From Cerioporus squamosus (taxonomy: Eukaryota; Basidiomycota; Agaricomycetes; Polyporales; Polyporaceae), in the NCBI GenBank assembly GCA_022592435.1, contig JABYQS010000168.1:1-64000 (forward strand): a DNA stretch of 64,000 bases, written 5' to 3'. Below the pieces are notes generated by a model that was not told the origin of the DNA, made no database searches, and saw only the letters and a program-made list of their open reading frames with translations. A program made the translations under genes and the position numbers. The number at the start of each line of letters is the position of its first letter. Position 1 is the stretch's first letter. Below, in pieces: positions 21,637 through 32,452 of this stretch.

Positions 21637-24600
21637 TGATGGACGATATCCAGGCTACTATTGTGGAACACGTCCCGATGACGCCCGACACACCATACCT
21701 CAAGCGGTGGTGGTCGAAGGAGCTCACGAACATGAGGAGGGAGAAGGAGAGGCTATGCCGGGTGGCCTTCAGGCATCGCGTAGACTCGCGGCACCCATCC
21801 CACGCTGAGTACCGTCGCTATCGTAACCGCTACACTGATCACGTCCGAGCAGCCAAGAATGACTTCTGGAAGGCTTGGATTGATTCAGTCGATGCAAAGA
21901 CGATTTGGGATGCTAACCGCTTCTTGAAGAAAGGGGCGACAGATGGTGGAAGTGCACGTATCCCGCCCATCAAGGCGGTGGACGCCGATGGACGACCGAC
22001 AGTTCTCAACTCAAACGCTGACAAAGGTGCTGAGTTCTATAGCACCTTCTTCCTCCCTCCTGGCACCGAGCCCATCCCCTCTGGCCCGTACCCGCGACCT
22101 CGCTTCACCTTCCGACCAATCACCGACGACCAGGTTCGACAGGCAATCAAGGCGTTGCGCTCCTTCAAAGCCCCAGGACCAGACGCGGTCCCGAATGAGG
22201 TGTATAAGAACTGTGGCGACACTCTCACTCCAGTACTGGGCTCTCTCTTCCGGGCGACATTCTCTCTAGGCTACTACCCTGAACGCTGGCGAACGTCTGA
22301 CACCATTGTCCTGCAGAAACCAGGCAAGAGTGACTACACAGTGGCCAAGGCGTGGCGTCCCATCGCCCTCCTCAACTGCATGTCGAAGATCCTCTCTCGG
22401 TGTGTCGCTGATGTGTTAGTTTACGAGGCTGAAAAACACTCGCTTTTAGCCAACCTGCAGTTCGGAGGGCGCGCTGGGCGGACCACCACCGACTCCTTGC
22501 ATCTCGTGAACAAAACGATCAAGGACGCCTGGCGACGGGGCCACGTCGCATCGGTAGTCTTCCTGGACATCAAGTCGGCTTTCCCTGCCGCCACCCCCGA
22601 TCGACTCTACCACAACCTGCGCACACGAGGAGTCCCGGAGGAGTACGTTGAGTGGCTACGCGTCAAGCTCACCGGGCGCAAGACCCACCTCAAGTTCGAT
22701 GACTTCACCACGGACCTGTTCCAGATTGCGAGCGGGATCGACCAGGGCTGCCCCCTCTCGGTAATTCTCTACGCATTCTACAACTCTGACCTCATAGACA
22801 GTGCGGACGTGAAGGGGGGCGAGCTCGCGGTCGGTTCGATGGACGATGTCGCACTGGTTGTCACCGGGAAGACGTACGCCATCTGTCACACAAAGATCCG
22901 GAAGTTCATGGAGCGCAGCGGAGGAGCACTTGACTGGTCGCGATCACACAACTCGGAGTTCTCTCTGGACAAGTTTGGCCTCCTGAACTGCAAGTCACAG
23001 CCCGTGCGGATCGGTGGTGTCGGGCCTCCCCTGGTTCTCTCAGATGGTACCACGATTGCACCCTCTGACCACCACAGGTTCCTTGGTGTCCTCGTCGATC
23101 AGGGTCTCAAGTACAGGCAGCACGTCGCGATGGCATATGCAAAGGGGAGCCGACTTGTGGCGTTGGTGCGCAGGCTGGCCACCGCGCGGAATGGTTTGAC
23201 CCTCGCCGTCGTGCGACGTCTCTATCTTGCGGTGATTGTCCCCAGCATGTTGTATGCGGCTGACACCTTCCTCACCCCAGTGCGTCTGCTCCCTAAGCAG
23301 AAGAAGCGACATGGGTCGGTCGGCAACATACGGCGTCTCGGTATGATTCAACGTCAGGCTCTCATGGTGATGACTGGGGCGCTGCGTTCCTCTCCTGCTG
23401 ATGCTCTGGCAGCTCATGCTCAGCTTCTCCCATTTGACCTCCTCGTCGACAAGCTGTGTCATCGCGCCGCGGTCCGGCTGTGCACCCTGCCTGAGTCTCA
23501 CCCTCTGTCACCTCATGTCAAGCGCGCAGGACGCCGTCTCGTTGGCCGCCACCGGTCCTCAATTCACGAGCTCCTCGATGCCTACCGCCCCTACCTGGAC
23601 TACAAGCACACGGAGAGGATACGGCCAGCGCGACTACCGCCGAGATGGAAGCCCCGACACCGAGTCTATATCAACAAGAACCGTGACGCTGCACCTGCTG
23701 ACGACCAACGCTTTGCGCGACATGGGGCATATCGGGTCTACACAGATGGCTCGGATATCGATGGAGGCGTAGGGGCAGCGGCCATCCTGTATGCACCTGG
23801 CCGGGCGCACCCTCGAACTCTTCAGCTCCACCTTGGACCCTCAACACGACACACGGTCTACGAGGCAGAACTGGTTGCTATCCTGCTGGGCATGGAGCTG
23901 CTGCGCACGGAGCGACATTGCACACGACGGGCATCCATTGCTTTGGACAATATGGCAGCCATTCAAGCTTCCACACTCCGTTCCCCTGCTGCTGGACGCT
24001 ATCTCACTGACCTCTTTCACACCCAGGTCCAAGCCCTCCGAGCAGATCGACCCGAGCTGCGCATCACGCTCCGATGGGTGCCAGGACATAGCGACATTGC
24101 GGGCAACGAGGTGGCTGATGAAGCAGCGAAGGCAGCAGCGCACGGGCAGTCCTCGCCCACCCTGCAGCTCCCGAAGGCACTCCGCAAGACGCTCCCGCTC
24201 AGCGCTTCACGAGCACGGCAGAACTATCAGATGGAGCTCGACCGACGCACGCAACTTCGCTGGCGGACCTCTCAGCGTGGGATCCGGATGGCCGCGATCG
24301 ACCGGACCATGCCGTCAAAGAAGTACACCGACCTGATCGCCAACCTCCCCCGTCGCCATGCGAACCTCCTTCTCCAGCTCCGTGTCAACCACGTCCCCCT
24401 GCAGACCTACTTGGAGCGCATCAAGAAGACAAACAGTCGCACTTGCCCCACCTGCGGCGAGGCCGCCGAGACCGTCGAACATTTCCTTCTCTACTGCCCG
24501 ACCTACTCCCTCCACCGCGCCATTCACTTCCGTCCTCTTGGCTTCACAGGGCGTACTTTGTCAGTTCTCCTCAACAGCAAGGACGGTCTCCGCCCACTCT

Positions 24601-24683
24601 TCGACTTCGTCAATGCAACTGGACGCTTCCGCAGTGTCTTCGGTGAATTAGCAGCGCCGCCTGGCGACGACGACAATGACTGA

Positions 24684-25271
24684 GCTTATCCTCCTCTCGT
24701 CCTCTTTTGCTTGCTGACATTTCTTTTCCCCTCTCTCTGTTTCTTCTAGGTCTTGTTCTCTCGCCGCAGTCAGACTCGTGTATGCTTCTTTGTTTGATGT
24801 CCGGCCATGTTGGCGGCGCACTCCTGCACAGGAGATGGGGGAGTTCGGACGCGGGGCGGGGACGCCTTTGCTCGCGTACACCTGCCGCCTCAAAGAGGCA
24901 AAGACCCAACGGAGCATTCCCGTCGAAAAAGAGGCGGCAGGTTTAGAACCTACTCTCCTGCCTTCAATGGCCAGGTGCAGTGAACGCTCAGCCGGCAGGG
25001 GGCCTTAGTTTAGTTCACATCTCTCTCTCTCATCGCTTCTCTCCCGCTTTCTAGTCTTGGTCATTGCCCCCTACCTACTTTACAGCTCACTTACACTAAT
25101 GGCTCGTCGCATCGCCCCGACATCTCACCCCACCTCCCCCCTACCCTGGTATAGCGCACCCCCACACCCCTAGTCCAGTCGCACGTCGTAGTTACTTTGT
25201 AGCGTTCCGCCTACCATAGGGCTCCGCCCTCGAGGGCAATAAACGAGGATAGAAAGAAAGAAAGAAGAAAG
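24684..25271 (+). other. LINE 3' UTR, stem-loop and GAAA-rich tail
   Basis: The 588-bp 3' UTR contains a perfect 11-bp inverted repeat (CCTGCCGCCTC at 24881-24891 and GAGGCGGCAGG at 24931-24941) with a 39-nt loop, an AATAAA at 25238 and a tail of about six GAAA-type units just before the target duplication. In LINEs with strict template choice a 3' UTR hairpin is the site that the reverse transcriptase recognises; that role here is inference. Confidence 0.7.
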
Positions 25272-25283
25272 AACACATCTCGG
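25272..25283. repeat. Target-site duplication of the LINE, right
   Basis: Second copy of AACACATCTCGG, directly after the GAAA-rich tail. Confidence 0.92.
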
Positions 25284-25435
25284 TCCGCTATGTTCGACAC
25301 GAGGAGGATGTCATACGCGGCAGCGTAGACGGATTCTTGGATGGAATAGACATCGCCAGCGATGATACTGTAACCTGAGTCCCTAGACATCGGTTCGTCA
25401 GCACATCTCGAATGTGGCCCGGTCCACGCGGACAT
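25284..25435 (-). pseudogene. Gene B, left copy, 5' part of exon 1
   Basis: The minus strand from the ATG at 25435 encodes MSAWTGPHSRCADEP and onward to IADRDV, where the LINE target duplication begins. The same start is seen in the intact right copy at 57531 (MSAWTGPHARCADKP). The rest of the gene is at 7713-6514. A transcript from this start would run into antisense retrotransposon sequence. Confidence 0.85.
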
Positions 25436-25971
25436 GATATAGACTGAGAGATCGAGGAGGAGGAGGAACGAGGACCTTAGAAGGATGATCGTCTGCGAGT
25501 GGCGACTCTGCACGTTATAAGAGAACTCATGCCGAATCTGAAGATGCACTTTTATGTCAGGAGCGATACTACGGTACAATGGTCGCCACGCAAGTACCAC
25601 AGGCTCAAGCGGCTGTGAGACGGAGACAATATTGTACGCAGCGTGAAGAAGCAAGAGGGTTCGGCCTTACGAAGAATACTAGTACTAGCGCCGGTGGTAT
25701 CCACTGGAACAAACAGTGCCAAATTTTGAGAACAAGGCGGTCATCACAAGGTCATCATCATGCCAACGATCGATTCGCTTATGTTTTTTGTCTTTGTACC
25801 CGCCATGTCCCTGTGGATCTGTCGACCCTCTGGCAGAGCTAACATCGTCCTCCGTTTTGACCATTGACCTCCACCGCCCACCTCGACTCGCAACCGGTGT
25901 GCGCCCTAGTAGCCCTCGACCCAGAGCCCTACCAAGCATCCCTTTCTACATCAATCTGATACCGAACCACG
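25436..25971. promoter_or_regulatory. Divergent promoter region between genes B and C, left arm
   Basis: Gene B starts leftward at 25435 and gene C rightward at 25972, so this 536 bp must serve both. The matching region in the right arm is 56982-57530. A tight core element was not identified. Confidence 0.5.
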
Positions 25972-27273
25972 ATGCCAGCTGTGCTTGATTTCCCCAGGAA
26001 TTATACGTTCGCAGTCGTCCGCATGGATCCTGTGGCCATGGTACGACACCTGAACGATCCTGAGGCGTTGCGGGCTGCAGAGGCCTTGTCTCCTCAATCA
26101 TATCTAGTCTATCTCCACAGAGTATGTCTCCCCGTCCCTTATGCTCAATAGCTTCTGACTAACCCACATGTACGTTGGCATTGCCGCAGTACGACCCGCT
26201 CCGCATCGGAGGCCCACAACCATGGCACAGTTTTGACATATATCCCATTGCAACGTCCCTACGTCCCCCGAACGAGGACGAATACGTAACTCCCGAGATG
26301 TGCATCCCGATCTTTCCAAACAAGACTCATCCAGAGGATCGTGCTCCTCTGCGGACACTACCTGTTTTCCCCTTCGACAATTGCTACTTCTGGTCTGGGG
26401 TCAAGATGAAGATTCGCATCTGCCCGCGACCGGAAGGGTTCAAATGGGATGATGCCACTCGACTGTCGACGGAGCCCGGAGGTGATCATCCCCGGTGGAC
26501 GAACTATGAGAGAGAAGATGCAGGCCGGCAGTTCCGTGCACGGCTGGCACGTCAGCCCCAGCCAGACCCTCTCCCTGAACTTGAAGCTCCTCCTACCCTT
26601 CCTGTCGCCCAGCCTGAACCCACCAGCCCCTCTCCCCAGGCCGACGAGTCCGCAACCTCTCCGTATGTCGATGACGGGGCGAGCTCCATATACAGTGACT
26701 CTGAGTACGCCTACTCGTGCACCACCACCTCAAGTGACATGAGCGAATCCTCCGACTTGTACCCGGAGCTGACTCGCCTCTTCGCGGACCCGGTGGAGAG
26801 TCCCGAGCTGCACCCGCTGTGCCACCTCTGGTGCGATCTCGCCGACAACATCAAGCAGGACGAGATCGCGAGCCCCGTGCACCTTTTCGAAGAACGCGAC
26901 GCGATAGTACGGTAAGTCGCTGATAGACCGTTTCCGCGCGCATTGCGCACCTCACTCACAGCGTTGTGTGTGTAGCATCGTCCGAGAGGCTAGGGCTCGC
27001 GATCCCACAATCCCACCGCTGCCCGTACCGAACAACCTTCCGAGCGCAGCGCCCGCGCCACCGGTACCTCAAGAGCCGCACGCAGGCTCCGAGCCAGAGA
27101 CGAAGCCTAGACGTGCGTCATCTTCCATGGCCTCTGCCTTACTTCGCGTTTACGGACTGACCATCACTGCACTGGCCTCGTTCTCAGGCTTTCGCCCGGT
27201 TAAGCTACTCCGGAAGGTCGGGGTTCGCATACGGACCCTGTTCCGTGTTCCCTACATTCTCGTGTGGCCATGA
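25972..27273 (+). CDS. Gene C, left copy: hypothetical basidiomycete protein
   Basis: Three exons (25972-26121, 26190-26911, 26976-27273) give an exact 389-residue frame. I do not recognise a domain. Visible: a conserved N-terminus (TFAVVRMDPVAMV), a core with PEDRAPLRTLPVFPFDNCYFW and KMKIRICPRPEGFKW, a Pro/Ser-rich acidic middle (about 170-230), and a basic C-terminus with a possible hydrophobic helix (ALLRVYGLTITALASF) ending in RTLFRVPYILVWP. It is a paralog of gene D next door; the pair is a tandem duplication older than the inverted one. Identity to the right copy (388 residues) is roughly 85-90%. Confidence 0.78.
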
Positions 27274-28028
27274 TCATGCGTCCCATCGTTCTCCCATTGT
27301 GCGTCGCGGTAGGTTCTCTGCGGAAGTGCGAGCGAACCTTGTGTCACTCCCAATGTGTCGATCCCACACCGTACAATCTCTTATGATCACTGATTTCAAA
27401 TCGGCCCCGCGAGCGCTGTTATTGTCTCTCGTACACAAGCTCTCTCTCTCTCTCTCTCGGAATCTGATGTAATGGGCGGCGCATGGGCATCTCAGGCCAG
27501 CCAGCGCGCGGCCCTCGAGGAGAATTGTTGTTCTCAGGCAAGCGAGCGGGGATCATACTGGTAGCTCTTGCTCAAATGGCGCCTGCCACATGCTCACATG
27601 ATATGCAAACAGAACAAACAAGGCCGGGAGATTCTCCCAGGATGGGCCGGCGACGATCTCGCTACCGGGCTATTGTTCAGGACATTCCTTCCACAACGTC
27701 CTTCATCCTCGTTCCTTAACTTCCAACCAACCGATCGAGCGAATGAGCCGACATGTCGACCGTACCATCAGCACTGTTGTATCAACACTGCCAGTGCCAG
27801 CGCGGTACGAATCCCATCGAAACACTTGGCCTGTGCGCCTTTTGTTCTGCGAGCCTTCGCCATGACCTTGTACATTCGTATCCCCGTTTGGTGCGACCGT
27901 GACCGCGCACATTCTCTGTTCTGACCATATCATTGTGGCCTTATCACTGCTCACCGCGACTCGCGATCTCGACCCACCCACACCCCTGCCATCCCTCACC
28001 ATCCATCATTCGACATCAATACCCGCTA
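27274..28028. other. Intergenic region C-D, left arm
   Basis: This stretch of 755 bp contains a CT dinucleotide run near 27440-27458 and the probable promoter of gene D. About 300 bp (27703-28002) match 54942-55241 of the other arm almost perfectly, although the genes on both sides have diverged. No gene seen. Confidence 0.5.
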
Positions 28029-29250
28029 ATGCCGACTGCGCTCGACTTTCCGAGAGTTGGCACATTTGCCGTCATTCGCATGGATCCGGTGGCAATGGTA
28101 CGGCACCTAAACGATCCCGAAGCACTGCGGGCCGCAGAAGCGTTGTCCCCTCGATCATATCTGGTCTATCTCGACAATGTATGTCTTCTCACCTCTGGCA
28201 TTCTGTGCCTACAACTGACGTCTATAATCCCGCAGCACCACCGGCTCCGTACGTGGGCCCCAAAGCCATGGCATAGTTTCAGGATCTATCCCATCGGCCC
28301 GTCCGTCCGTCCTTCGAACGAAGCATAATGCGTCACTTCTGCGATGTGTACTCCCATTCTGCCCAACACCGTACACCGAGAGGGCCGTGCTCCTCTACGA
28401 ACCGAGCCCGTCTTTCCGTTCGATGACTGCTACTTCTGGTCTAGGGTTAGCATGGAGATTTGTGTCTGCCCGCGAACAGAAGGTTTCAGTAGGGATGCCG
28501 ATGTCATCCGACTGCCGTCTGGACCCGGAGGAGCACATATGCGGTGGTGTAACTACCAAACGGAAGATGGGAACAAGCAGTTCCTTGCACAACAGGCACG
28601 TCAGGACAAGGCGGCCCTTGTCCCAGGCTCGTGCATTTTGACACCAGAGCAAGTTTCGCAAACTCCTCTCACTGGCCCTGTGACTGTCGGCGACCCTGCC
28701 CCCCATGTGCCGTCTCACGAGCTCGATGACTCTAGACCACCCCCCTGTCTCGAAGACGACGCGAGAGGCCTGAGTTCCACCCACTCTGCCACCTCTGCAC
28801 CGACGTCACCAGCAACACCAAACAAGACGAGATCCCGAGCCCCGTTCACCTGTTCGAAGAACGGGACGCGATCGTCCGGTGAGGCTGCCTCGACCTTTTG
28901 GATCTGATGCGCAGGGAGACTCACCGCACCGTCGACGTAACGTAGGATCACCCGAGAGGCCAGGGCTCGGAATCCCGCTCTCCCTCCGTTGCCGGTACCG
29001 GACGACGGCCTTTCCAGCGCAGCCTCGTGCGCATCAGGGTCCCTGGAGGAGCTCGGAGGCTTTGAGCCTCAAGACACGAAGCCTGGAAACGTGAGTCGTC
29101 TTCTCTTCGCGGCTGCGTTCTACCCCACGAGGGACTGACTACTCACTAGCTTTCTTCTCGTCAGGCTTCCGCCCGCTGAAGGTCCTCCGCAAAGTCGGAT
29201 CGCGCCTCCGGGGTCTCTTCCATCTGCAAATTCTCCTGAGTTATAGGTGA
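28029..29250 (+). pseudogene. Gene D, left copy: paralog of gene C with a premature stop
   Basis: Exon 1 (28029-28178) and exon 2 (from 28236) follow gene C closely, but exon 2 meets TAA at 28326 where the right copy reads GAA (NEDEC against NEA-stop-C). After it the homology continues through the FPFDDCYFW core, the HLFEERDAIVR exon end near 28878, the ITREARARNPALPPLP exon and the last exon (FRPLKVLRKVGSRLRGLF), ending at 29250. So the full gene body is present but no longer one frame. It looks like a decaying tandem paralog. Confidence 0.75.
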
Positions 29251-29895
29251 GACGATGAGTCATGACCGACCTGCCATCCCTGTCGTACGCGTGCCCCCCC
29301 ACCCCCCCCAAATGCGTGGATCAATGAATGCATGATCATACCTGTCAAGACCAATCGCTACCAGAACACGCGACTCAGTGCCCGAGCTCTGCAAGCCATG
29401 CCGAAGACGACCGTCGACGACGTACCCACACCCCGAAGACCCAGCTGTATGCATCGACTTATGCAGACGACATGGTGACGGGTCACGGCAGCAACGATCC
29501 TCCAAGCGCCTGTTGTCGCGACGCGGGCTCTCGAACGGTGAACCAGCTTCGCGGGATCGCAGGTGGCAGCCATAGCCAGTGTGAGGGACAGCACGATACG
29601 TATATGGCATTAGTTGGATCAGACTATACGAAGCGTGCAGAAACGGTACAATACAAAGATGCGTGAATACAACAGAAACCGTATATGATCATCAAGTACC
29701 ATCAAGTCCGTCAAGGAGGTCGTTAGCTAATACTTTTCGTAATCAAAGCAGGGAGGACTCGGAGGAGGAGTGGAGTCCGTGCGGGTAAATGCGAGCGAGC
29801 GAGTCCGAGCTTGAGTCCGTGTGTCGTGGCAATCGGGAAAAAAAGGATGGGCAACGTGCGACGTGGGTGGAGAACGAGGATGGAGGATTGAGGAC
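29251..29895. other. Intergenic region D-E, left arm
   Basis: This holds the 3' ends of genes D (plus) and E (minus), with a C-rich run at 29295-29309. About 1.1 kb from 28.57 to 29.7 kb has no counterpart in the right arm, where gene D is truncated. No gene seen. Confidence 0.5.
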
Positions 29896-31539
29896 TCAGA
29901 AGAAGCTGAGCGCGAGCGCGACGACGGCACCGACGACTGCCGCAGCGTACTGCGTGCGCCCGAAGGCGACCGCGGCGGCACCACTGTCCAGGAAACCGCC
30001 CTGCTCGCCAAAGGTGACGTTCTGCGGAATCGACGAGTTGACGCACTCGCCGCCCTCGATGTCGAGGTTCATCAGATCTGCATTGATGCGTCAGCGGCTG
30101 TTGCAGCGAGGGACGACTAGGCAAAGGGGAAATACCTTCTGCGGTGCGGTAGAAGAAGTAGGTGCCGTTCTTGACGTTCTGGAACGGGCTCGTGTCGTAC
30201 GGGATCTTGTCGTCCGAGTCCGTCGCGGAGGTGTTGCGGATGAAGATGCACGCGATGTTGTTCGGGAACTGCTGCGCGATCTGGGGGTACGCGGAGAGGA
30301 GCGTCGAGGAGGACGTGTCGCCGACGAGCACTAGTGAAGGCGTTATAGCGTCAGTATGTCATTCGCATGGCGGAGAAGGGGCAGGAGATGTACCGAACTT
30401 GCGCCTAGGGAAGGTCTGGAAGAGCTTGAGCAGGCTGTTCTGGCGCGCGTCCAAGACCTGAGACGGCTCCGTGAGGTTGATGGGGCGCATCTCGAGCGAG
30501 CCGAGCGGGAAGTTGTTGAACAGGTAATCGACGTATGTGCGCGTCAACTCTACGGGCGTCGTAGTGTCGTAGTGGAACGCCGCAGAGGTGAGGCTCTTCG
30601 CCCACTTCGCGAACAGCTCGGGCATGCCGGGCACATTCACGTAGGGCTGGACGAACGAGTTGTAGAGGCCCTGGTTCGGGACGTATACCTTGGTGATGCG
30701 CATGACATCGTCAATGTCGGACACAATGGAGATACCGGTGGAGGGAACGAGAATGACAGTGCCGTTGCCGGGCCCTGTGACGTTCAGCAGACCGGTCTGA
30801 ACGACCCGTACCGAAGTGCTGCTGTTGTCGCCGAGACCGGGCACGGTGACGAACTGGTCGAACTCGCCAAAGTCATCCGCGGTCTGAAGCTGGATGCCAG
30901 ACGAGTTGGTGATGCTGGAGCCGTTGGCGAAGACAAGCGCAGTGAGGTTCGCCTTAGGGATCGGAATTGATGCGAGATCCTGAGTGCGATTCTGAAGCAG
31001 CTGCTGCTGCGTAGAGTTGAGGTCGTTGGTCGAAAGGCCATCAATCAGCGAGTCCAGGTCAGACGTGCTGATGTTCGGGAGCTTGTACGCCAGACCGTAG
31101 AAGCGCAGGTTCCAGCTGGGCGAACATGAGCAAATGGTACTCGGCGAGTGTGAACGTTGCAGCGACTTACTTGCCGGAGTAGTTGGCATAGGACGGGATG
31201 AGAAGTCCAGACGCGGACGCATTGCTCAGGTCGTTCCCGTCGTTAACCCCAATTTTCTTCTCAATGTCACTCAAGCTGGGCCACCCGCCGAGGATGGCTA
31301 GGGACGAACACCGATCAGCACTTCAAGCTTGTTTGACGTGGGGTTATCCACTCACTAGGCAATGCAGAAGCGACAGCTCCTGTCGCACTCGAGAACACAG
31401 ACTCGATGCTCGACGCTGCCTGGGGTGCGGGCGCAGGTGCTGGGGTCGGTGCGGGTGCAGGCGCCGCGATGGGGGCGGGGCTCGCAGCGGCGAGGACGGC
31501 AAGCGAGAGCGCGACGAGAGAGCGAGGGAGAGCGAGCAT
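29896..31539 (-). CDS. Gene E, left copy: secreted, probably GPI-anchored App1-type phosphatase-domain protein
   Basis: Five exons (31539-31356, 31297-31171, 31115-30394, 30330-30136, 30077-29896) sum to an exact 469-residue frame. A signal peptide (LPRSLVALSLAVLAAASPAP) leads into a Pro/Ala repeat, then the App1 catalytic domain: WNLRFYGLAYKLPN, the HAD-like active-site loop VSDIDDVMRITKVY (DxDxV), FVQPYVNVPGMPELF, AAFHYDTTTP, FPLGSLEMRP and FVLVGDTSSS-type strand near the third exon junction (FPRRKF then VLVGDTSSS). Yeast App1 is a phosphatidate phosphatase. Many N-x-S/T sites and a hydrophobic C-terminal tail (AAVVGAVVALALSFF) indicate a cell-surface GPI form; substrate is unknown. Nearly identical to the right copy. 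Confidence 0.85.
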
Positions 31540-31919
31540 GGCGGTGAAGTATGCGGTTCCGAGAGGATGAAGGCACGACTAGCTCTTGGCAGACTTCTTG
31601 GCGGATTTTATGGGTCGGTGAAACGCGCATGGCACAGGGGAGGCCGTTGCGACACTGTGGAGACTCCCCGCATGCAGTGACGTCAGTCGTCTCCCGTTTC
31701 CCTGCAAGGTCCGCAGACTTGTGCGCAGGCACAGCTGACATCCAGACCCTGGAAGGTTTACTGTACGCGTCGGGGACACGAGCAGGAATGACGGCCGATT
31801 GACTGCATGGCCCCACTAGTACTACTCAGGCAACGCACGAGTCTTGATCCTCCGGGGCAGGCCATGGCTCGAGCTGCTCTCCGAGTCAGTAAGAATACTT
31901 GAGAGCCACGCGTGATACT

Positions 31920-31935
31920 GACAGCTGCAGCTGTC
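31920..31935. promoter_or_regulatory. 16-bp perfect palindrome GACAGCTGCAGCTGTC
   Basis: The palindrome contains two overlapping CAGCTG E-box-type cores and lies about 380 bp upstream of gene E. It is retained at 52033-52048 in the other arm. A dimeric transcription-factor site is a reasonable guess. Confidence 0.45.
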
Positions 31936-32334
31936 CCCTTGATGGGTAGGGAGTAAGTAGGTGGCGGTGGAGGAAGGAGGAGAGAGGAACACGGTGACGG
32001 AACGCCTGCGACAAACGCGACACGTCATCGTCACGTGTGCGCGTCATATCAGTGCACCGCACCAGCACCGCACAAGTCAGACTTTCTGGACGATGTTCCC
32101 ACCGGCACTTTCTCGTGAGTCGTGCATCTTCGAGGCTACATCGCTGACATTCACCGCCGTCAGGCCTAGGCCTTGAACTGTGACGTCGCAGGTCCCCGGC
32201 GACGACGCCTCGTTCACCCGCGCCCGCCACCTCGCCGCCGAGCAAGAACAGTCCCACCCAAATGAGCTATCGAAGGCATGTTCAGTCTGCCGTAAGTAGT
32301 AACCATTGTCAATCAGAGGCGGTGCTCGTTCTTG

Positions 32335-32452
32335 CATGACGTCGCTTGCGAGTGTGAATGCACTCCTAGCTTCGTATTACTTACCACCAATCATCAGAAC
32401 AGTCAGTTCCTCTCTCGCCGCTCAGGCAGGGGATCTCGAGTCGTCGACTCGC
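32335..32452. repeat. Direct repeat, copy 1
   Basis: ATGACGTC..CTTGCGAGTG to CTCGAGTCGTCGACTCGCT recurs at 33649-33763 in the same orientation with moderate divergence. The pair flanks gene F and looks like a trace of tandem duplication of that segment. Confidence 0.65.

Larger units (their letters stand above)
9564..24683 (+). pseudogene. LINE ORF2: endonuclease / reverse transcriptase / RNase H, split by the KDZ transposon
   Basis: ORF2 is now in two parts, 9564-10470 and 21637-24683. They are in the same frame when the KDZ element and one 8-bp target duplication are removed, giving about 1318 residues. The first part is an APE-type endonuclease with IQEPYLD, WLGDFNRHHQRWD, TRPDNVFC and CADHYPIQT. 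The second holds the RT domain (motif A VVFLDIKSAF, motif B GIDQGCPLS, motif C SMDD), then RNase H (YTDGS, YEAEL, IALDN, HSDIAGNEVADEA, giving the D-E-D-D set) and a C-terminal CPTC...H...C zinc motif. Motif C has Ser where Phe or Tyr is usual. As it stands neither half is a working ORF2. Confidence 0.92.
7714..25271 (+). mobile_element. Full-length non-LTR retrotransposon (LINE), split by a KDZ transposon
   Basis: The element lies between 12-bp target duplications and reads 5' UTR (about 150 bp), ORF1, ORF2 (endonuclease, reverse transcriptase, RNase H, zinc motif), 3' UTR with AATAAA at 25238 and a GAAA-rich tail. Without the nested KDZ transposon and one of its target duplications it is about 6.4 kb. 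The order gag-like ORF1 with CCHC knuckles, APE-type endonuclease, RT and RNase H fits the Tad/I-type LINEs of fungi; the exact clade is inference. It lies antisense to gene B and is absent from the right arm. Intact ORFs and perfect target duplications mean a young insertion. Confidence 0.93.

Noticed and set aside
27440..27458. CT dinucleotide run
   Set aside because: Short simple repeat, not long enough to suggest function.
30356..30970. 204-codon frame opposite gene E
   Set aside because: Shadow of the App1-domain exon; it exists in both arms only because the coding strand is conserved.
32190..32290. Coding-like stretch ending ELSKACSVC before GTAAGT, zinc-cluster-like
   Set aside because: Only one cysteine pair is visible and no downstream exon completes a Zn2Cys6 domain; at most a relic.
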